Positions 16,949 through 23,965 of a DNA stretch of 64,000 nucleotides are shown piece after piece. The first letter of the stretch is position 1. Every line of letters begins with the position of its first letter. The notes beneath the pieces were generated by a model, which saw only the letters and a program-made list of their open reading frames with translations, had not been told where the DNA came from and made no database searches. Location of the stretch: the NCBI GenBank assembly GCA_965216195.1, contig OZ244151.1:2046001-2110000 (forward strand), written 5' to 3'. A program made the translations under genes and the position numbers. The DNA is from Aridibacter sp965216195 (GTDB taxonomy: Bacteria > Acidobacteriota > Blastocatellia > Pyrinomonadales > Pyrinomonadaceae).

Positions 16949-17434
16949 CTAACTCTCGTCTGAATTTTCCTCAGGAGCGACTTTAATGATCACTTCAGCC
17001 TTTCCGCCTGCTTTTTCGATCTTCGCCTTTGCGGATTTAGTATAGCGGTGAGCGGAAACGTTTAGTTTCTTACTAATTTCACCGTTGCCAAGAATTACCA
17101 AATCGTGTTTCGCCTTTTTTATCAGACCCCTTTCACGCAAGACACCCGGGTTTACATCGTCGCCGGTATTAAAATTTTCCTCGAGTGTCGAGAGCCGAAC
17201 TTCGATCCAACGTTTCTTAAAAATGTTTGTAAATCCGCGCTTCGGCAAGCGTCTTTGGAGAGGCATCTGCCCACCTTCAAAGCCTGCACGACGGGAATAT
17301 CCCGAACGCGATTTTTGCCCCTTGTGTCCGCGACCAGCAGTTTTACCAAGTCCCGAACCGGGACCTCGACCGCGACGCTTCTTTTTATGGGTCGAGCCTT
17401 TCGGCGGTTTTAAATTGTTTAGTGTCAATGCCAT
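16949..17434 (-). CDS. rplO: 50S ribosomal protein L15
   Basis: 161 residues from the ATG at 17434 (MALTLNNLKPPKGSTHKKKR). The longer open frame to 17569 encodes NHELRIT repeats from the heptamer array and is not part of the protein. Conserved parts: GRGPGSGLGKTAGRGHKGQK, GFEGGQMPLQRRLPKRGF and the C-terminal HRYTKSAKAKIEKAGGKAEV. It binds 23S rRNA late in 50S assembly. An array of two heptamer types separates it from rpmD, a 270-bp gap where the spc operon normally has only a few bases. Confidence 0.96.
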   Translation of the reverse strand: MALTLNNLKPPKGSTHKKKRRGRGPGSGLGKTAGRGHKGQKSRSGYSRRAGFEGGQMPLQRRLPKRGFTNIFKKRWIEVRLSTLEENFNTGDDVNPGVLRERGLIKKAKHDLVILGNGEISKKLNVSAHRYTKSAKAKIEKAGGKAEVIIKVAPEENSDES

Positions 17435-17441
17435 TTTGTCC

Positions 17442-17556
17442 TCGTGATTCGTGGTTCGTGATTCGTGGTTCGTGATTCGTAATTCGTGATTCGTAATTCG
17501 TGATTCGTGGTTCGTGATTCGTAATTCGTGATTCGTGATTCGTAATTCATGATTCG
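17442..17556. repeat. Heptamer tandem array, consensus TTCGTGA
   Basis: About sixteen 7-nt units, TTCGTGA with TTCGTGG and TTCGTAA variants and one TTCATGA, directly upstream of the rplO start. The array happens to be open in the rplO frame (reading as LRITNHE repeats), which creates a false N-terminal extension. It resembles in type, not sequence, the short tandemly repeated repetitive (STRR) heptamers of heterocystous cyanobacteria. Confidence 0.95.
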
Positions 17557-17597
17557 TTTTCAACGGCAATCATTGCATTTTACGTATCACATCTCGT

Positions 17598-17694
17598 ATT
17601 ACCTACTACTTATTACGTATTACGTATTACTTATTACCTATTACTTATTACCTATTACCTATTACCTATTACTTATTACCTATTACCTATTACC
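17598..17694. repeat. Heptamer tandem array, consensus ATTACCT
   Basis: About fourteen 7-nt units, ATTACCT with ATTACTT and ATTACGT variants, ending about 10 nt before the rpmD stop codon. Its consensus differs from the adjacent TTCGTGA array, though the period is the same. In the mRNA it lies in the rpmD-rplO spacer. Confidence 0.95.
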
Positions 17695-17704
17695 CCACCA
17701 CACC

Positions 17705-17908
17705 CTATTCAACAATCCTCAATAAATGCGGTATCTTCGCAACCACACCCCGCATCGAATCGTCGTCGGGTTTTTCAACGATCTGGTTCAACTTCCGCAA
17801 ACCCAATGCTTTCACCATCGCTTTTTGCTTTCCGGAGTACCCAATCATACTTTTGTAGTACTGAATCTTGATATTTCCGCCAGCCTTCTTTTCTGTTTTC
17901 TTCGCCAT
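17705..17908 (-). CDS. rpmD: 50S ribosomal protein L30
   Basis: 67 residues from the ATG at 17908 (MAKKTEKKAGGNIKIQYYKS). The core KSMIGYSGKQKAMVKALGLR and MRGVVAKIPHLLRIVE is typical. A short Lys-rich N-terminal extension precedes the usual first strand. It binds domain II of 23S rRNA. It lies 22 nt downstream of rpsE and upstream of the heptamer-filled gap before rplO. Confidence 0.95.
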   Translation of the reverse strand: MAKKTEKKAGGNIKIQYYKSMIGYSGKQKAMVKALGLRKLNQIVEKPDDDSMRGVVAKIPHLLRIVE

Positions 17909-17930
17909 TTCTAAATCAACCTTCCTCAAA

Positions 17931-18434
17931 CTAGAGCAATTCTTCGACCTGCTTCCCTCTCAAACGCGCTACTTCATAAGGATCTTTCATGTTCATCAAT
18001 CCATCAAAGGTCGCTCTGATCACGCTGTGGTGATTGGTTGAACCAAGAATTTTCGTTCGAACATTGTGCACGCCTAGCGATTGCATAATCGCTCTTACAG
18101 CACCACCAGCGATAACACCCGTTCCCTGAGATGCAGGCTTTATCAAAACTCTACCGGCGCCAAATCTTCCTACTATTTCATGCGGAAGAGTATCGTCAAT
18201 CAAAGGCACATGGATAAGGTTGTTTTTCGCAGATTCAACGGCTTTCTTAATCGCGTTTGGCACTTCTTTCGCCTTTCCGGTTCCAAACCCAACGTGACCA
18301 GCCTCATCTCCTACAACGACCAACGCAGCAAAGGAAAGGTTTTTACCACCCTTTACAACCTTCGTAACTCGGTTTATGGATATCAACTGGTCGTTTAGCA
18401 CCAGATTGTCCGGTGAAATTCTTTGTTTATTCAT
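17931..18434 (-). CDS. rpsE: 30S ribosomal protein S5
   Basis: 167 residues. Signatures: INRVTKVVKGGKNLSFAALV, VGFGTGKAKEVPNAIKKAVE, GAGRVLIKPASQGTGVIAGG and GSTNHHSVIRATFDGL. It sits at the mRNA entrance and affects decoding fidelity. Its ATG lies inside the last codons of rplR (8-nt overlap), which suggests translational coupling. Confidence 0.97.
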   Translation of the reverse strand: MNKQRISPDNLVLNDQLISINRVTKVVKGGKNLSFAALVVVGDEAGHVGFGTGKAKEVPNAIKKAVESAKNNLIHVPLIDDTLPHEIVGRFGAGRVLIKPASQGTGVIAGGAVRAIMQSLGVHNVRTKILGSTNHHSVIRATFDGLMNMKDPYEVARLRGKQVEELL

Positions 18435-19071
18435 CTTTGCTCTCTTCTTTTTCTGCCTTATCTACTTCCTTCTTTTCACCTTTTTTCTTTGCGGGCTTTT
18501 TCTCACGAGGCTTTTTATCCGGCTTAGCTTCCGAGTCATCCTTTTTCTCTTCTTTTTTTGCGGCCTTTTCCGGCGCTGGCTTTTTTTCTTCAGCCTTTTT
18601 GCCTTTATTCTCTTTTGATTTAGAGGCTTTCTTTTCCGACTTTTTCTCCGCTTTTTTTGAAGAGCCTTTCTTCGCAGGTTTTTCGTCTTTCGATTTTTCT
18701 TTGGCAACTTCGTTTTTGTTTAAGCCGGCCTCCCTCGTCGCATCTAAAAGAGCTTTTACTCTTCCGTGGTAAATAAAACCGCCGCGATCAAAAACCACCT
18801 GCTCAACGCCAGCACTAATTGCCCTTTCAGCAATAGCTTTTCCAACCGATGCCGCTCCATCAACGTTTCCGCCCGATTTCACTTTCAGGCTTTTTTCAAC
18901 GCTCGAAGCCGAGGCCACTGTCGCACCATTCTCGTCGTCGATTACCTGCGCGTAAATGTGGTTACTGCTCCTGAAAACCGCCAAGCGCGGACGCTCTGTA
19001 GTACCGCGAACCTTCTTTCGGATTCTTTGGTGAACCGCGCGTCTTACATCTGCTCTACTTTTTCTTGCCAT
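18427..19071 (-). CDS. rplR: 50S ribosomal protein L18 with long Lys/Glu C-terminal tail
   Basis: 214 residues against about 115-120 for the family. Residues 1-118 are a complete L18 core (TTERPRLAVFRSSNHIYAQV, DDENGATVASASS, FDRGGFIYHGRVKALLDATR). Residues about 119-214 are a low-complexity tail of Lys, Glu, Ala, Pro and Asp with repeated KKAEKKSEKK-like words. The tail is in the same open frame and stops at 18427, overlapping rpsE by 8 nt, so it is not a missed neighbouring gene. L18 binds 5S rRNA in the central protuberance. Such tails would project from the ribosome surface; their role is unknown. Confidence 0.95.
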   Translation of the reverse strand: MARKSRADVRRAVHQRIRKKVRGTTERPRLAVFRSSNHIYAQVIDDENGATVASASSVEKSLKVKSGGNVDGAASVGKAIAERAISAGVEQVVFDRGGFIYHGRVKALLDATREAGLNKNEVAKEKSKDEKPAKKGSSKKAEKKSEKKASKSKENKGKKAEEKKPAPEKAAKKEEKKDDSEAKPDKKPREKKPAKKKGEKKEVDKAEKEESKDE

Positions 19072-19080
19072 CGTTATTTA

Positions 19081-19650
19081 CTAGGCTGCTGCTATGGCTG
19101 CCTTACCTTGTTTCAATCTGTAATATCGGTCTGCGTAGCGGATTCCCTTGCCCTTATACGCATCAGGTTTTCTCAAGCGAGCCAATTCTGCCGCAACCTG
19201 TCCTAACTTTTGCTTATCAACTCCGCTAAGCGTCAGGGTAGTTTGATACTGCTGAATATGCCCCTTGGTGTTAAGTCTCTCCGCCGTAACTTCAATTCCT
19301 TCAGGGAGTTCGTACTCAACTGGATGGGAATAACCAAGTGCAAACACAAGTTTCTTCCCTTTGATATCCGCCTTGTAACCAACTCCGACAACATCCATCT
19401 GTTGCGAAAAACCGTCGGTAACCCCAACTACTGCGTTATTTGCCAAAGCCCTCGCCAGGCCATGCATTGCTGCATCGTCATCGCTTGCGCGCTTCGCGGT
19501 TAAAACGCCGTCTTCGTTTGTAAACTCGATACCTTTCGGGATCGGGCTATTGACGGTTCCTTTCGGCCCCTTTACCTCAATCTCCGAATCCTTAACTGTA
19601 ATCGTAACGCCGTCCGGTATCTCAATCGGTTTATTACCTATTCGTGACAT
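19081..19650 (-). CDS. rplF: 50S ribosomal protein L6
   Basis: 189 residues, start MSRIGNKPIEIPDGVTITVK. The two repeated alpha/beta domains are intact, with YSHPVEYELPEGIEVTAE and the C-terminal rRNA-binding LRKPDAYKGKGIRYADR (family KPxPYKGKGI). It contacts the sarcin-ricin loop region near the factor-binding site. Located 9 nt before rplR. Confidence 0.97.
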   Translation of the reverse strand: MSRIGNKPIEIPDGVTITVKDSEIEVKGPKGTVNSPIPKGIEFTNEDGVLTAKRASDDDAAMHGLARALANNAVVGVTDGFSQQMDVVGVGYKADIKGKKLVFALGYSHPVEYELPEGIEVTAERLNTKGHIQQYQTTLTLSGVDKQKLGQVAAELARLRKPDAYKGKGIRYADRYYRLKQGKAAIAAA

Positions 19651-19673
19651 AACTTCGCCTCCTCGGCCGCGCC

Positions 19674-20066
19674 CTAATAAACGTTAGCCAGGATCTCCCC
19701 ACCTATATTTTCCCGTCGGGCATTTTTGCCGCTCATCAATCCCTGAGAGGTCGATAAAATGTTTACGCCGTAGCCGCCCAGCACTCTCGGAATCTGTGTC
19801 GCGCCTACGTAAACTCTTCTTCCTGGTCGGGAAACTCTGGAAAGATGCGTAATCGAAGAGACGCCCTTTGCGTCATAGCGAAGGAAAATTCGAATTACAA
19901 ATTTAGGCTTGTCGCCCTTAACAACAAAGTTATTTATGTAACCCTCTTCCTTTAATACTCTTGCAACTTCCAGTTTCAGTTTGGAACCGGGAACGTCCAC
20001 GCGGGAATGCTTCGCAGTAATCCCGTTTCTAATTCGCGTGAGCATATCGGCTATTGGATCTGTCAT
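19674..20066 (-). CDS. rpsH: 30S ribosomal protein S8
   Basis: 130 residues, start MTDPIADMLTRIRNGITAKH, with the C-terminal rRNA-binding signature GVNILSTSQGLMSGKNARRE. It is a primary binder of the 16S central domain and, in E. coli, the translational repressor of the spc operon. Located 57 nt downstream of rpsN. Confidence 0.97.
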   Translation of the reverse strand: MTDPIADMLTRIRNGITAKHSRVDVPGSKLKLEVARVLKEEGYINNFVVKGDKPKFVIRIFLRYDAKGVSSITHLSRVSRPGRRVYVGATQIPRVLGGYGVNILSTSQGLMSGKNARRENIGGEILANVY

Positions 20067-20123
20067 TCTCTATTAACTCCGTAAAATTATTTTCGATTTG
20101 CGTTTGTACCTAACCGCAAGTTC

Positions 20124-20429
20124 CTACCAGCTTGATTTAACAACCCCTGGAATCTGTCCCTCCAAAGCCAGCTGTCTGAGAGCTACACGCGAAATACCAA
20201 ATTTTCGTACGTATCCACGCGGACGCCCCGTCTGCGAACAGCGGTTTACTACCCGCACAGGGCTCGCGTTTCGCGGAAGCTTTTGCAGCTTGATTTGCGC
20301 TTCATCGACCTCTTCCGGGGTCGAATCAGGATTATTGATAATCTTCTTTAAAGCCTTGCGCTTCGCCGCAAACCTCGCGACTGTCTTCTTGCGCTTTTCG
20401 TTTTTTACAATCTTGCTAATTTTAGCCAT
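20124..20429 (-). CDS. rpsN: 30S ribosomal protein S14, zinc-independent long form
   Basis: 101 residues. It is the long (about 100 aa) type lacking the CxxC...CxxC zinc ribbon; only one Cys is visible (NRCSQTGRPRGYVRKFGISR). The C-terminal RQLALEGQIPGVVKSSW is typical. It sits in the 30S head near the A site. L36 and S4 here are the zinc forms, so the organism mixes zinc-dependent and independent ribosomal proteins. Located 10 nt after rplE. Confidence 0.96.
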   Translation of the reverse strand: MAKISKIVKNEKRKKTVARFAAKRKALKKIINNPDSTPEEVDEAQIKLQKLPRNASPVRVVNRCSQTGRPRGYVRKFGISRVALRQLALEGQIPGVVKSSW

Positions 20430-20439
20430 ATCTTCCTAA

Positions 20440-20979
20440 CTATTTTTTAAAGGGCATGCCAAGCAGCTTGAGCAATGAGCGCCCTTGCTCATCATCTCTT
20501 GCGGTTGTAACAATCGAAATATTTAATCCGCGAGTTTGATCGACCTTATTAAAATCGATTTCCGGAAAAATCAATTGCTCTTTCACGCCCATCGTGTAGT
20601 TGCCACGCCCGTCAAACGACTTTGGCGAAATTCCTCGGAAGTCTCTGACGCGCGGTAACGCCACTGAAATAAGACGATCCAGAAATTCATACATCCGGTC
20701 TCCACGAAGCGTTACCATCGAACCGATTTTCATTCCTTCACGCAATTTGAAAGCAGCGATCGATTTCTTCGCTTTTGTAACCACCGGCTTCTGTCCAGCA
20801 ATCGTTTGCAGCTCTCCTACCGCAACGTCGATAACTTTTGAGTTTCCGATTGCTTCACCAATCCCCATGTTCAATACGATCTTCTTGAGTTTCGGAACCG
20901 CCATCGGATTCTTGATCTCGAATTCTTTCGCCATCGCCGGCGCAATTTCTTTTTCGTATCTTTCTCTTAACCTAGCCAT
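20440..20979 (-). CDS. rplE: 50S ribosomal protein L5
   Basis: 179 residues from the ATG at 20979 (MARLRERYEKEIAPAMAKEF), which has a GAGGAGA Shine-Dalgarno about 9 nt upstream; the TTG-initiated longer frame would consume that site. Signatures: VLNMGIGEAIGNSKVIDVAV, GQKPVVTKAKKSIAAFKLRE, YTMGVKEQLIFPEIDFNKVD. It binds 5S rRNA and contacts the P-site tRNA. Located between rplX and rpsN. Confidence 0.97.
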   Translation of the reverse strand: MARLRERYEKEIAPAMAKEFEIKNPMAVPKLKKIVLNMGIGEAIGNSKVIDVAVGELQTIAGQKPVVTKAKKSIAAFKLREGMKIGSMVTLRGDRMYEFLDRLISVALPRVRDFRGISPKSFDGRGNYTMGVKEQLIFPEIDFNKVDQTRGLNISIVTTARDDEQGRSLLKLLGMPFKK

Positions 20980-21055
20980 TGTTTGAGTTCTCCTCAATAT
21001 GCGTTTGGGACTCGCTCAATCCTTATTAAGGAACGCGTTACCAAACCTCAAACTC

Positions 21056-21589
21056 TTAATCTTCTTTCTTGCCTTCAGACGCTTCCTTTTTCTCAGCCTC
21101 GTCTTCCGTTTTTTCAGCCGTTTTCTCCTTCGGCTTCTGATCTGTCTCTTCTGCTGCATTTTCCTCGGCCTTCTCCTCCGTCTCTTCTTTTTCCGGAGCG
21201 ACGAAAATGCCCGGCTCAGGGATCACGCTTCCGCTTTTCTTGGCGATTCTTACTTTTTTCCCGTCCTTAATTTCATACCCAACTCGTGTCGGATCTCCGG
21301 TCTTCGGATCAACGATCGCAACATTTGAAACGTCTACCCATGCCTCACGATTCAAAATCCCGCCTTCCTGATTAAGCTGCGGGTTTGCTTTCTGATGTTT
21401 TTTTACAATCATCGCGCCCTCGACCTTAACCTTTTGCGCATGCGGATCCACAGCGATCACTTTCCCAGAATAGGGATTTCGCTTTCCGCTCGAATCGTAA
21501 CGGTTGTATTCTTTCCCGCCTACAAAAACCACTTGATCACCGCGCTTAATCTTAGAGCGAACCGTACCTGTTTTTACATCCTTTTTCAT
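21056..21589 (-). CDS. rplX: 50S ribosomal protein L24 with extended KOW loop and acidic tail
   Basis: 177 residues, against about 100-105 for the family. The KOW domain (IKRGDQVVFVGG, GKVIAVDPHAQKVKVEGAMI) and the core to about residue 125 are present. The loop after VVFVGGK is enlarged (EYNRYDSSGKRNPYS). Residues about 131-177 form a Glu/Lys tail (PEKEETEEKAEENAAEETDQ onward). L24 is an assembly initiator at the exit tunnel. It is one of four ribosomal proteins here with a charged extension. Confidence 0.94.
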   Translation of the reverse strand: MKKDVKTGTVRSKIKRGDQVVFVGGKEYNRYDSSGKRNPYSGKVIAVDPHAQKVKVEGAMIVKKHQKANPQLNQEGGILNREAWVDVSNVAIVDPKTGDPTRVGYEIKDGKKVRIAKKSGSVIPEPGIFVAPEKEETEEKAEENAAEETDQKPKEKTAEKTEDEAEKKEASEGKKED

Positions 21590-21593
21590 CTGC

Positions 21594-21962
21594 TTAAATT
21601 ACCTCCGGCGCAAGCGAAACAATTTTCATAAAGTTTCTGTCTCGAAGCTCTCGTGCTACTGGACCAAAAACACGCGTGCCAATCGGAGAACCATCTTCTC
21701 TAATCAAAACCGCTGCATTTTCGTCAAACCGGATATAGGTTCCGTCTTTTCTTCTAATCTCTTTTCGCGTCCTGACGATTACCGCGTCGTGAACCGTACC
21801 TTTCTTTACGGTCCCATCGGGCGTCGCTTCCTTAACCGTCACTTTTATCGTGTCGCCTAACTCAGCGTGTTTACTTGTGTAGCCACCCACCGGCATAATC
21901 ATTTTCACCTTCTTGGCGCCTGAATTATCCGCAACCATAAGGGCGGTTTGCATCTGAATCAT
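21594..21962 (-). CDS. rplN: 50S ribosomal protein L14
   Basis: 122 residues, exactly the family length. Signatures: LMVADNSGAKKVKMIMPVGG, RTRKEIRRKDGTYIRFDENA, IGTRVFGPVARELRDRNFMK and terminal SLAPEVI. It contacts the 30S subunit through bridge B8 and is the target of the silencing factor RsfS. It opens the spc gene set and is followed 4 nt later by rplX. Confidence 0.98.
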   Translation of the reverse strand: MIQMQTALMVADNSGAKKVKMIMPVGGYTSKHAELGDTIKVTVKEATPDGTVKKGTVHDAVIVRTRKEIRRKDGTYIRFDENAAVLIREDGSPIGTRVFGPVARELRDRNFMKIVSLAPEVI

Positions 21963-22015
21963 ATCGTTTCTCCGAAACAGATGTTTGATATCAGTTGTTA
22001 GATATTAGTCACTTC

Positions 22016-22043
22016 CTAACATCTTACTTCTAACATCTAACAC
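22016..22043. repeat. Heptamer array abutting the rpsQ stop
   Basis: Four 7-nt units CTAACAT, CTTACTT, CTAACAT, CTAACAC, ending at the base before the rpsQ stop codon (22044). A looser stretch with TTAGATA/TTAGTCA words continues towards rplN. Same period as the other arrays, different word. Confidence 0.75.
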
Positions 22044-22490
22044 CTATTTTTCAGCTCTCTGAAGAATCTCTACTACTCTCCAACGCTTTCTCGCGGAAAG
22101 CGGTCTGGTCTCAACGATGCGTACGCGATCACCAGTCGCAGCACCCAATTCATCGTGAGCCATAAATTTCTTGCGTCGCTTCATATACTTTTGATAAAGC
22201 GAATGCTTTACAGTGCGTTCGACCCTTACAACAACCGTTTTGGTCATCTTGTCAGACCAAACAACCCCGACCTTCTCATTTCTCTTGCCCGATTTTTTCT
22301 CGGTCAAAACATCAGCCCCGGATTCGGGGGCCGCTGGTTTACTCTTTTTAGCGGCAGTTTTCTTAGGTTTCTCATCCCTCGTCTGAGGAGTCTTTTCCTC
22401 GGCTACCTTCTCGGATTTCTCTTCCTTTACTTCTGCTGCTGCGTCAGCCTTCTTTTCTTCGACCGCTTCGTCTTTTTTCTTCGTTGCCAT
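22044..22490 (-). CDS. rpsQ: 30S ribosomal protein S17 with charged N-terminal extension
   Basis: 148 residues, against about 80-100 for the family. Residues 1 to about 68 are a Lys/Glu/Ala-rich leader (MATKKKDEAVEEKKADAAAE and so on) with no predicted fold. The S17 core follows (GVVWSDKMTKTVVVRVERTV, HSLYQKYMKRRKKFMAHDE, GDRVRIVETRPLSARKRWRV). S17 binds helix 11 of 16S rRNA. The only start that fits the frame and the 21-nt spacing to rpmC is the distal ATG, and no internal ATG precedes the core closely. The extension is therefore probably real. Confidence 0.93.
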   Translation of the reverse strand: MATKKKDEAVEEKKADAAAEVKEEKSEKVAEEKTPQTRDEKPKKTAAKKSKPAAPESGADVLTEKKSGKRNEKVGVVWSDKMTKTVVVRVERTVKHSLYQKYMKRRKKFMAHDELGAATGDRVRIVETRPLSARKRWRVVEILQRAEK

Positions 22491-22511
22491 TTTTTATATT
22501 TCCAATTCTCG

Positions 22512-22748
22512 CTACGCCTGCGCCTTTTCCGCTCCGGCTTTTCCGACTTCGAGTTCGCGTTGCTTGATAACTGTATAAACCCGTGCGAGGGTTTTCTTTT
22601 CCCTTCGGATATCGCCTACAACTTCTCCTGCGCCGAGCGACTTTCTAAACTTGAGTCTAAACAGCGATTCCTTAAGTGCATCCGCCTGCTCTTTCAGCTC
22701 ATCCAGATCCATATCTTTAAGTTGTTCGAGTTGTTCCTTACGCTTCAT
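22512..22748 (-). CDS. rpmC: 50S ribosomal protein L29
   Basis: 78 residues: a two-helix protein with LKDMDLDELKEQADALKESL, RLKFRKSLGAGEV and RREKKTLARVYTVIKQREL. It lies at the exit tunnel with L23 and contributes to the docking site for trigger factor and SRP. It follows rplP by 2 nt and has a slightly extended C-terminus (EVGKAGAEKAQA). Confidence 0.95.
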   Translation of the reverse strand: MKRKEQLEQLKDMDLDELKEQADALKESLFRLKFRKSLGAGEVVGDIRREKKTLARVYTVIKQRELEVGKAGAEKAQA

Positions 22749-22750
22749 TT

Positions 22751-23173
22751 CTAAACAACGCCTCCTTCAAGATCCGCGCGCGTTACAAATCTGGTCTTAA
22801 CTGGCAATTTCTGCGCAGCCAATGAAAACGCCTCTCTCGCCAATTCTTCTTCAACGCCCTGAATTTCGTATAGAATCCGTCCAGGTTTAACAACTGCCAC
22901 CCAGTGATCTGGAGCGCCCTTACCTTTACCCATACGAGTTTCAGCCGGTTTCTTTGTAATCGGCTTATCCGGAAACATACGAATCCAAATCTTACCGCCA
23001 CGCTTTACGTGCCTGGTCATAGCTACACGAGCTGCCTCAATCTGCCTGTCGGTAATCCAACCAGGCTCCAGAGTTTTTAATCCGTAGTCCCCAAAATTCA
23101 GTTTATCGCCCTTGTGAGCTTTCCCGCGCATGCGACCTTTCTGCTGTTTTCGGTATTTAACCTTTTTCGGCAT
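22751..23173 (-). CDS. rplP: 50S ribosomal protein L16
   Basis: 140 residues from the ATG at 23173 (MPKKVKYRKQQKGRMRGKAH); a start two codons upstream is possible. Signatures: LKTLEPGWITDRQIEAARVA, RGGKIWIRMFPDKPITKKPA, ETRMGKGKGAPDHWVAVVKP. It supports the A-site tRNA in the peptidyl-transferase region. Located between rpsC and rpmC. Confidence 0.97.
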   Translation of the reverse strand: MPKKVKYRKQQKGRMRGKAHKGDKLNFGDYGLKTLEPGWITDRQIEAARVAMTRHVKRGGKIWIRMFPDKPITKKPAETRMGKGKGAPDHWVAVVKPGRILYEIQGVEEELAREAFSLAAQKLPVKTRFVTRADLEGGVV

Positions 23174-23207
23174 CAACATAATGATCTACCTCAATAAAAC
23201 TTACCTG

Positions 23208-23954
23208 CTATCGATTCCTGTTAAATCCGCCGTTTCTTCGACGAGGTCTTCGTCCGCGACGAGCGCCTTCCCTTACTTTTGGCTCGTTGATCGGATCAGT
23301 AGTCGTTCCGCGTGCCATATTTGCATCGGGATCGAGGATTTCTCCTCTGTAAATCCAAACTTTCACACCGATAATACCCATCGTTGTATAGGCTTCCGCC
23401 AGACCGTAGTCGATGTCGGCTCGGAGCGTATGAAGCGGAAGCTGCCCTTCGAGCGCCCATTCGGAACGGGCAATCTCAGCGCCGTTTAGACGACCGGACA
23501 TCCGTACCTTGATTCCGTGAGCACCAAAGCGCATCGTTTCTTCCATCGTTTTCTTCATTGCACGTCTAAATGCGAAACGCTTCTCAAGTTGGTAAGCGAT
23601 TTTCTCAGCCTGCAGCTGCGCATTTAACTCTGGTTTGCGAATTTCCTGAATCGAAACAATCACTTCCCGTCCGGTTTTCTTAGACAAGTCACCTTTCAGC
23701 TTCTCGATCTCCGAACCCTTCCGCCCGATGATGATTCCCGGTCGCGAGGTGTAGATGATAATTTTCAGACGATTTGCGGCTCGCTCGACATCGATGTGCG
23801 AAACACCAGCGCCCGAAAAACGCTTTTTAAGGTCGCCCTTCAACTTCAAATCTTCGGCGAGATACTGAGCAAATTCCTGTTTGGCATACCAATGCGAGTG
23901 CCAGTCTTTGTTGTATCCGACTCTGAATCCGTATGGATGTACTTTTTGTCCCAT
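23208..23954 (-). CDS. rpsC: 30S ribosomal protein S3
   Basis: 248 residues, start MGQKVHPYGFRVGYNKDWHS. The KH domain (SRPGIIIGRKGSEIEKLKGD) and the C-terminal domain (GIKVRMSGRLNGAEIARSEW, YGLAEAYTTMGIIGVKVWIY) are complete. A short Arg/Gly/Asn-rich tail (RRGRRPRRRNGGFNRNR) ends it. It lines the mRNA entry channel and has helicase-like activity with S4 and S5. Located 11 nt downstream of rplV. Confidence 0.97.
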   Translation of the reverse strand: MGQKVHPYGFRVGYNKDWHSHWYAKQEFAQYLAEDLKLKGDLKKRFSGAGVSHIDVERAANRLKIIIYTSRPGIIIGRKGSEIEKLKGDLSKKTGREVIVSIQEIRKPELNAQLQAEKIAYQLEKRFAFRRAMKKTMEETMRFGAHGIKVRMSGRLNGAEIARSEWALEGQLPLHTLRADIDYGLAEAYTTMGIIGVKVWIYRGEILDPDANMARGTTTDPINEPKVREGARRGRRPRRRNGGFNRNR

Positions 23955-23965
23955 AAAATCTTCCG

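Noticed and set aside
17435..17569. N-terminal extension of L15 made of NHELRIT repeats
   Set aside because: It is the translation of the TTCGTGA heptamer array; the ATG at 17434 gives the normal L15 N-terminus.
17442..17694. CRISPR array
   Set aside because: The unit is 7 nt with no spacers of constant length and no cas genes; it is a tandem array.
18376..18772. Plus-strand Phe-rich frames opposite the L18 and L22 tails
   Set aside because: They are antisense shadows of Lys/Glu codons; the minus-strand genes are certain.
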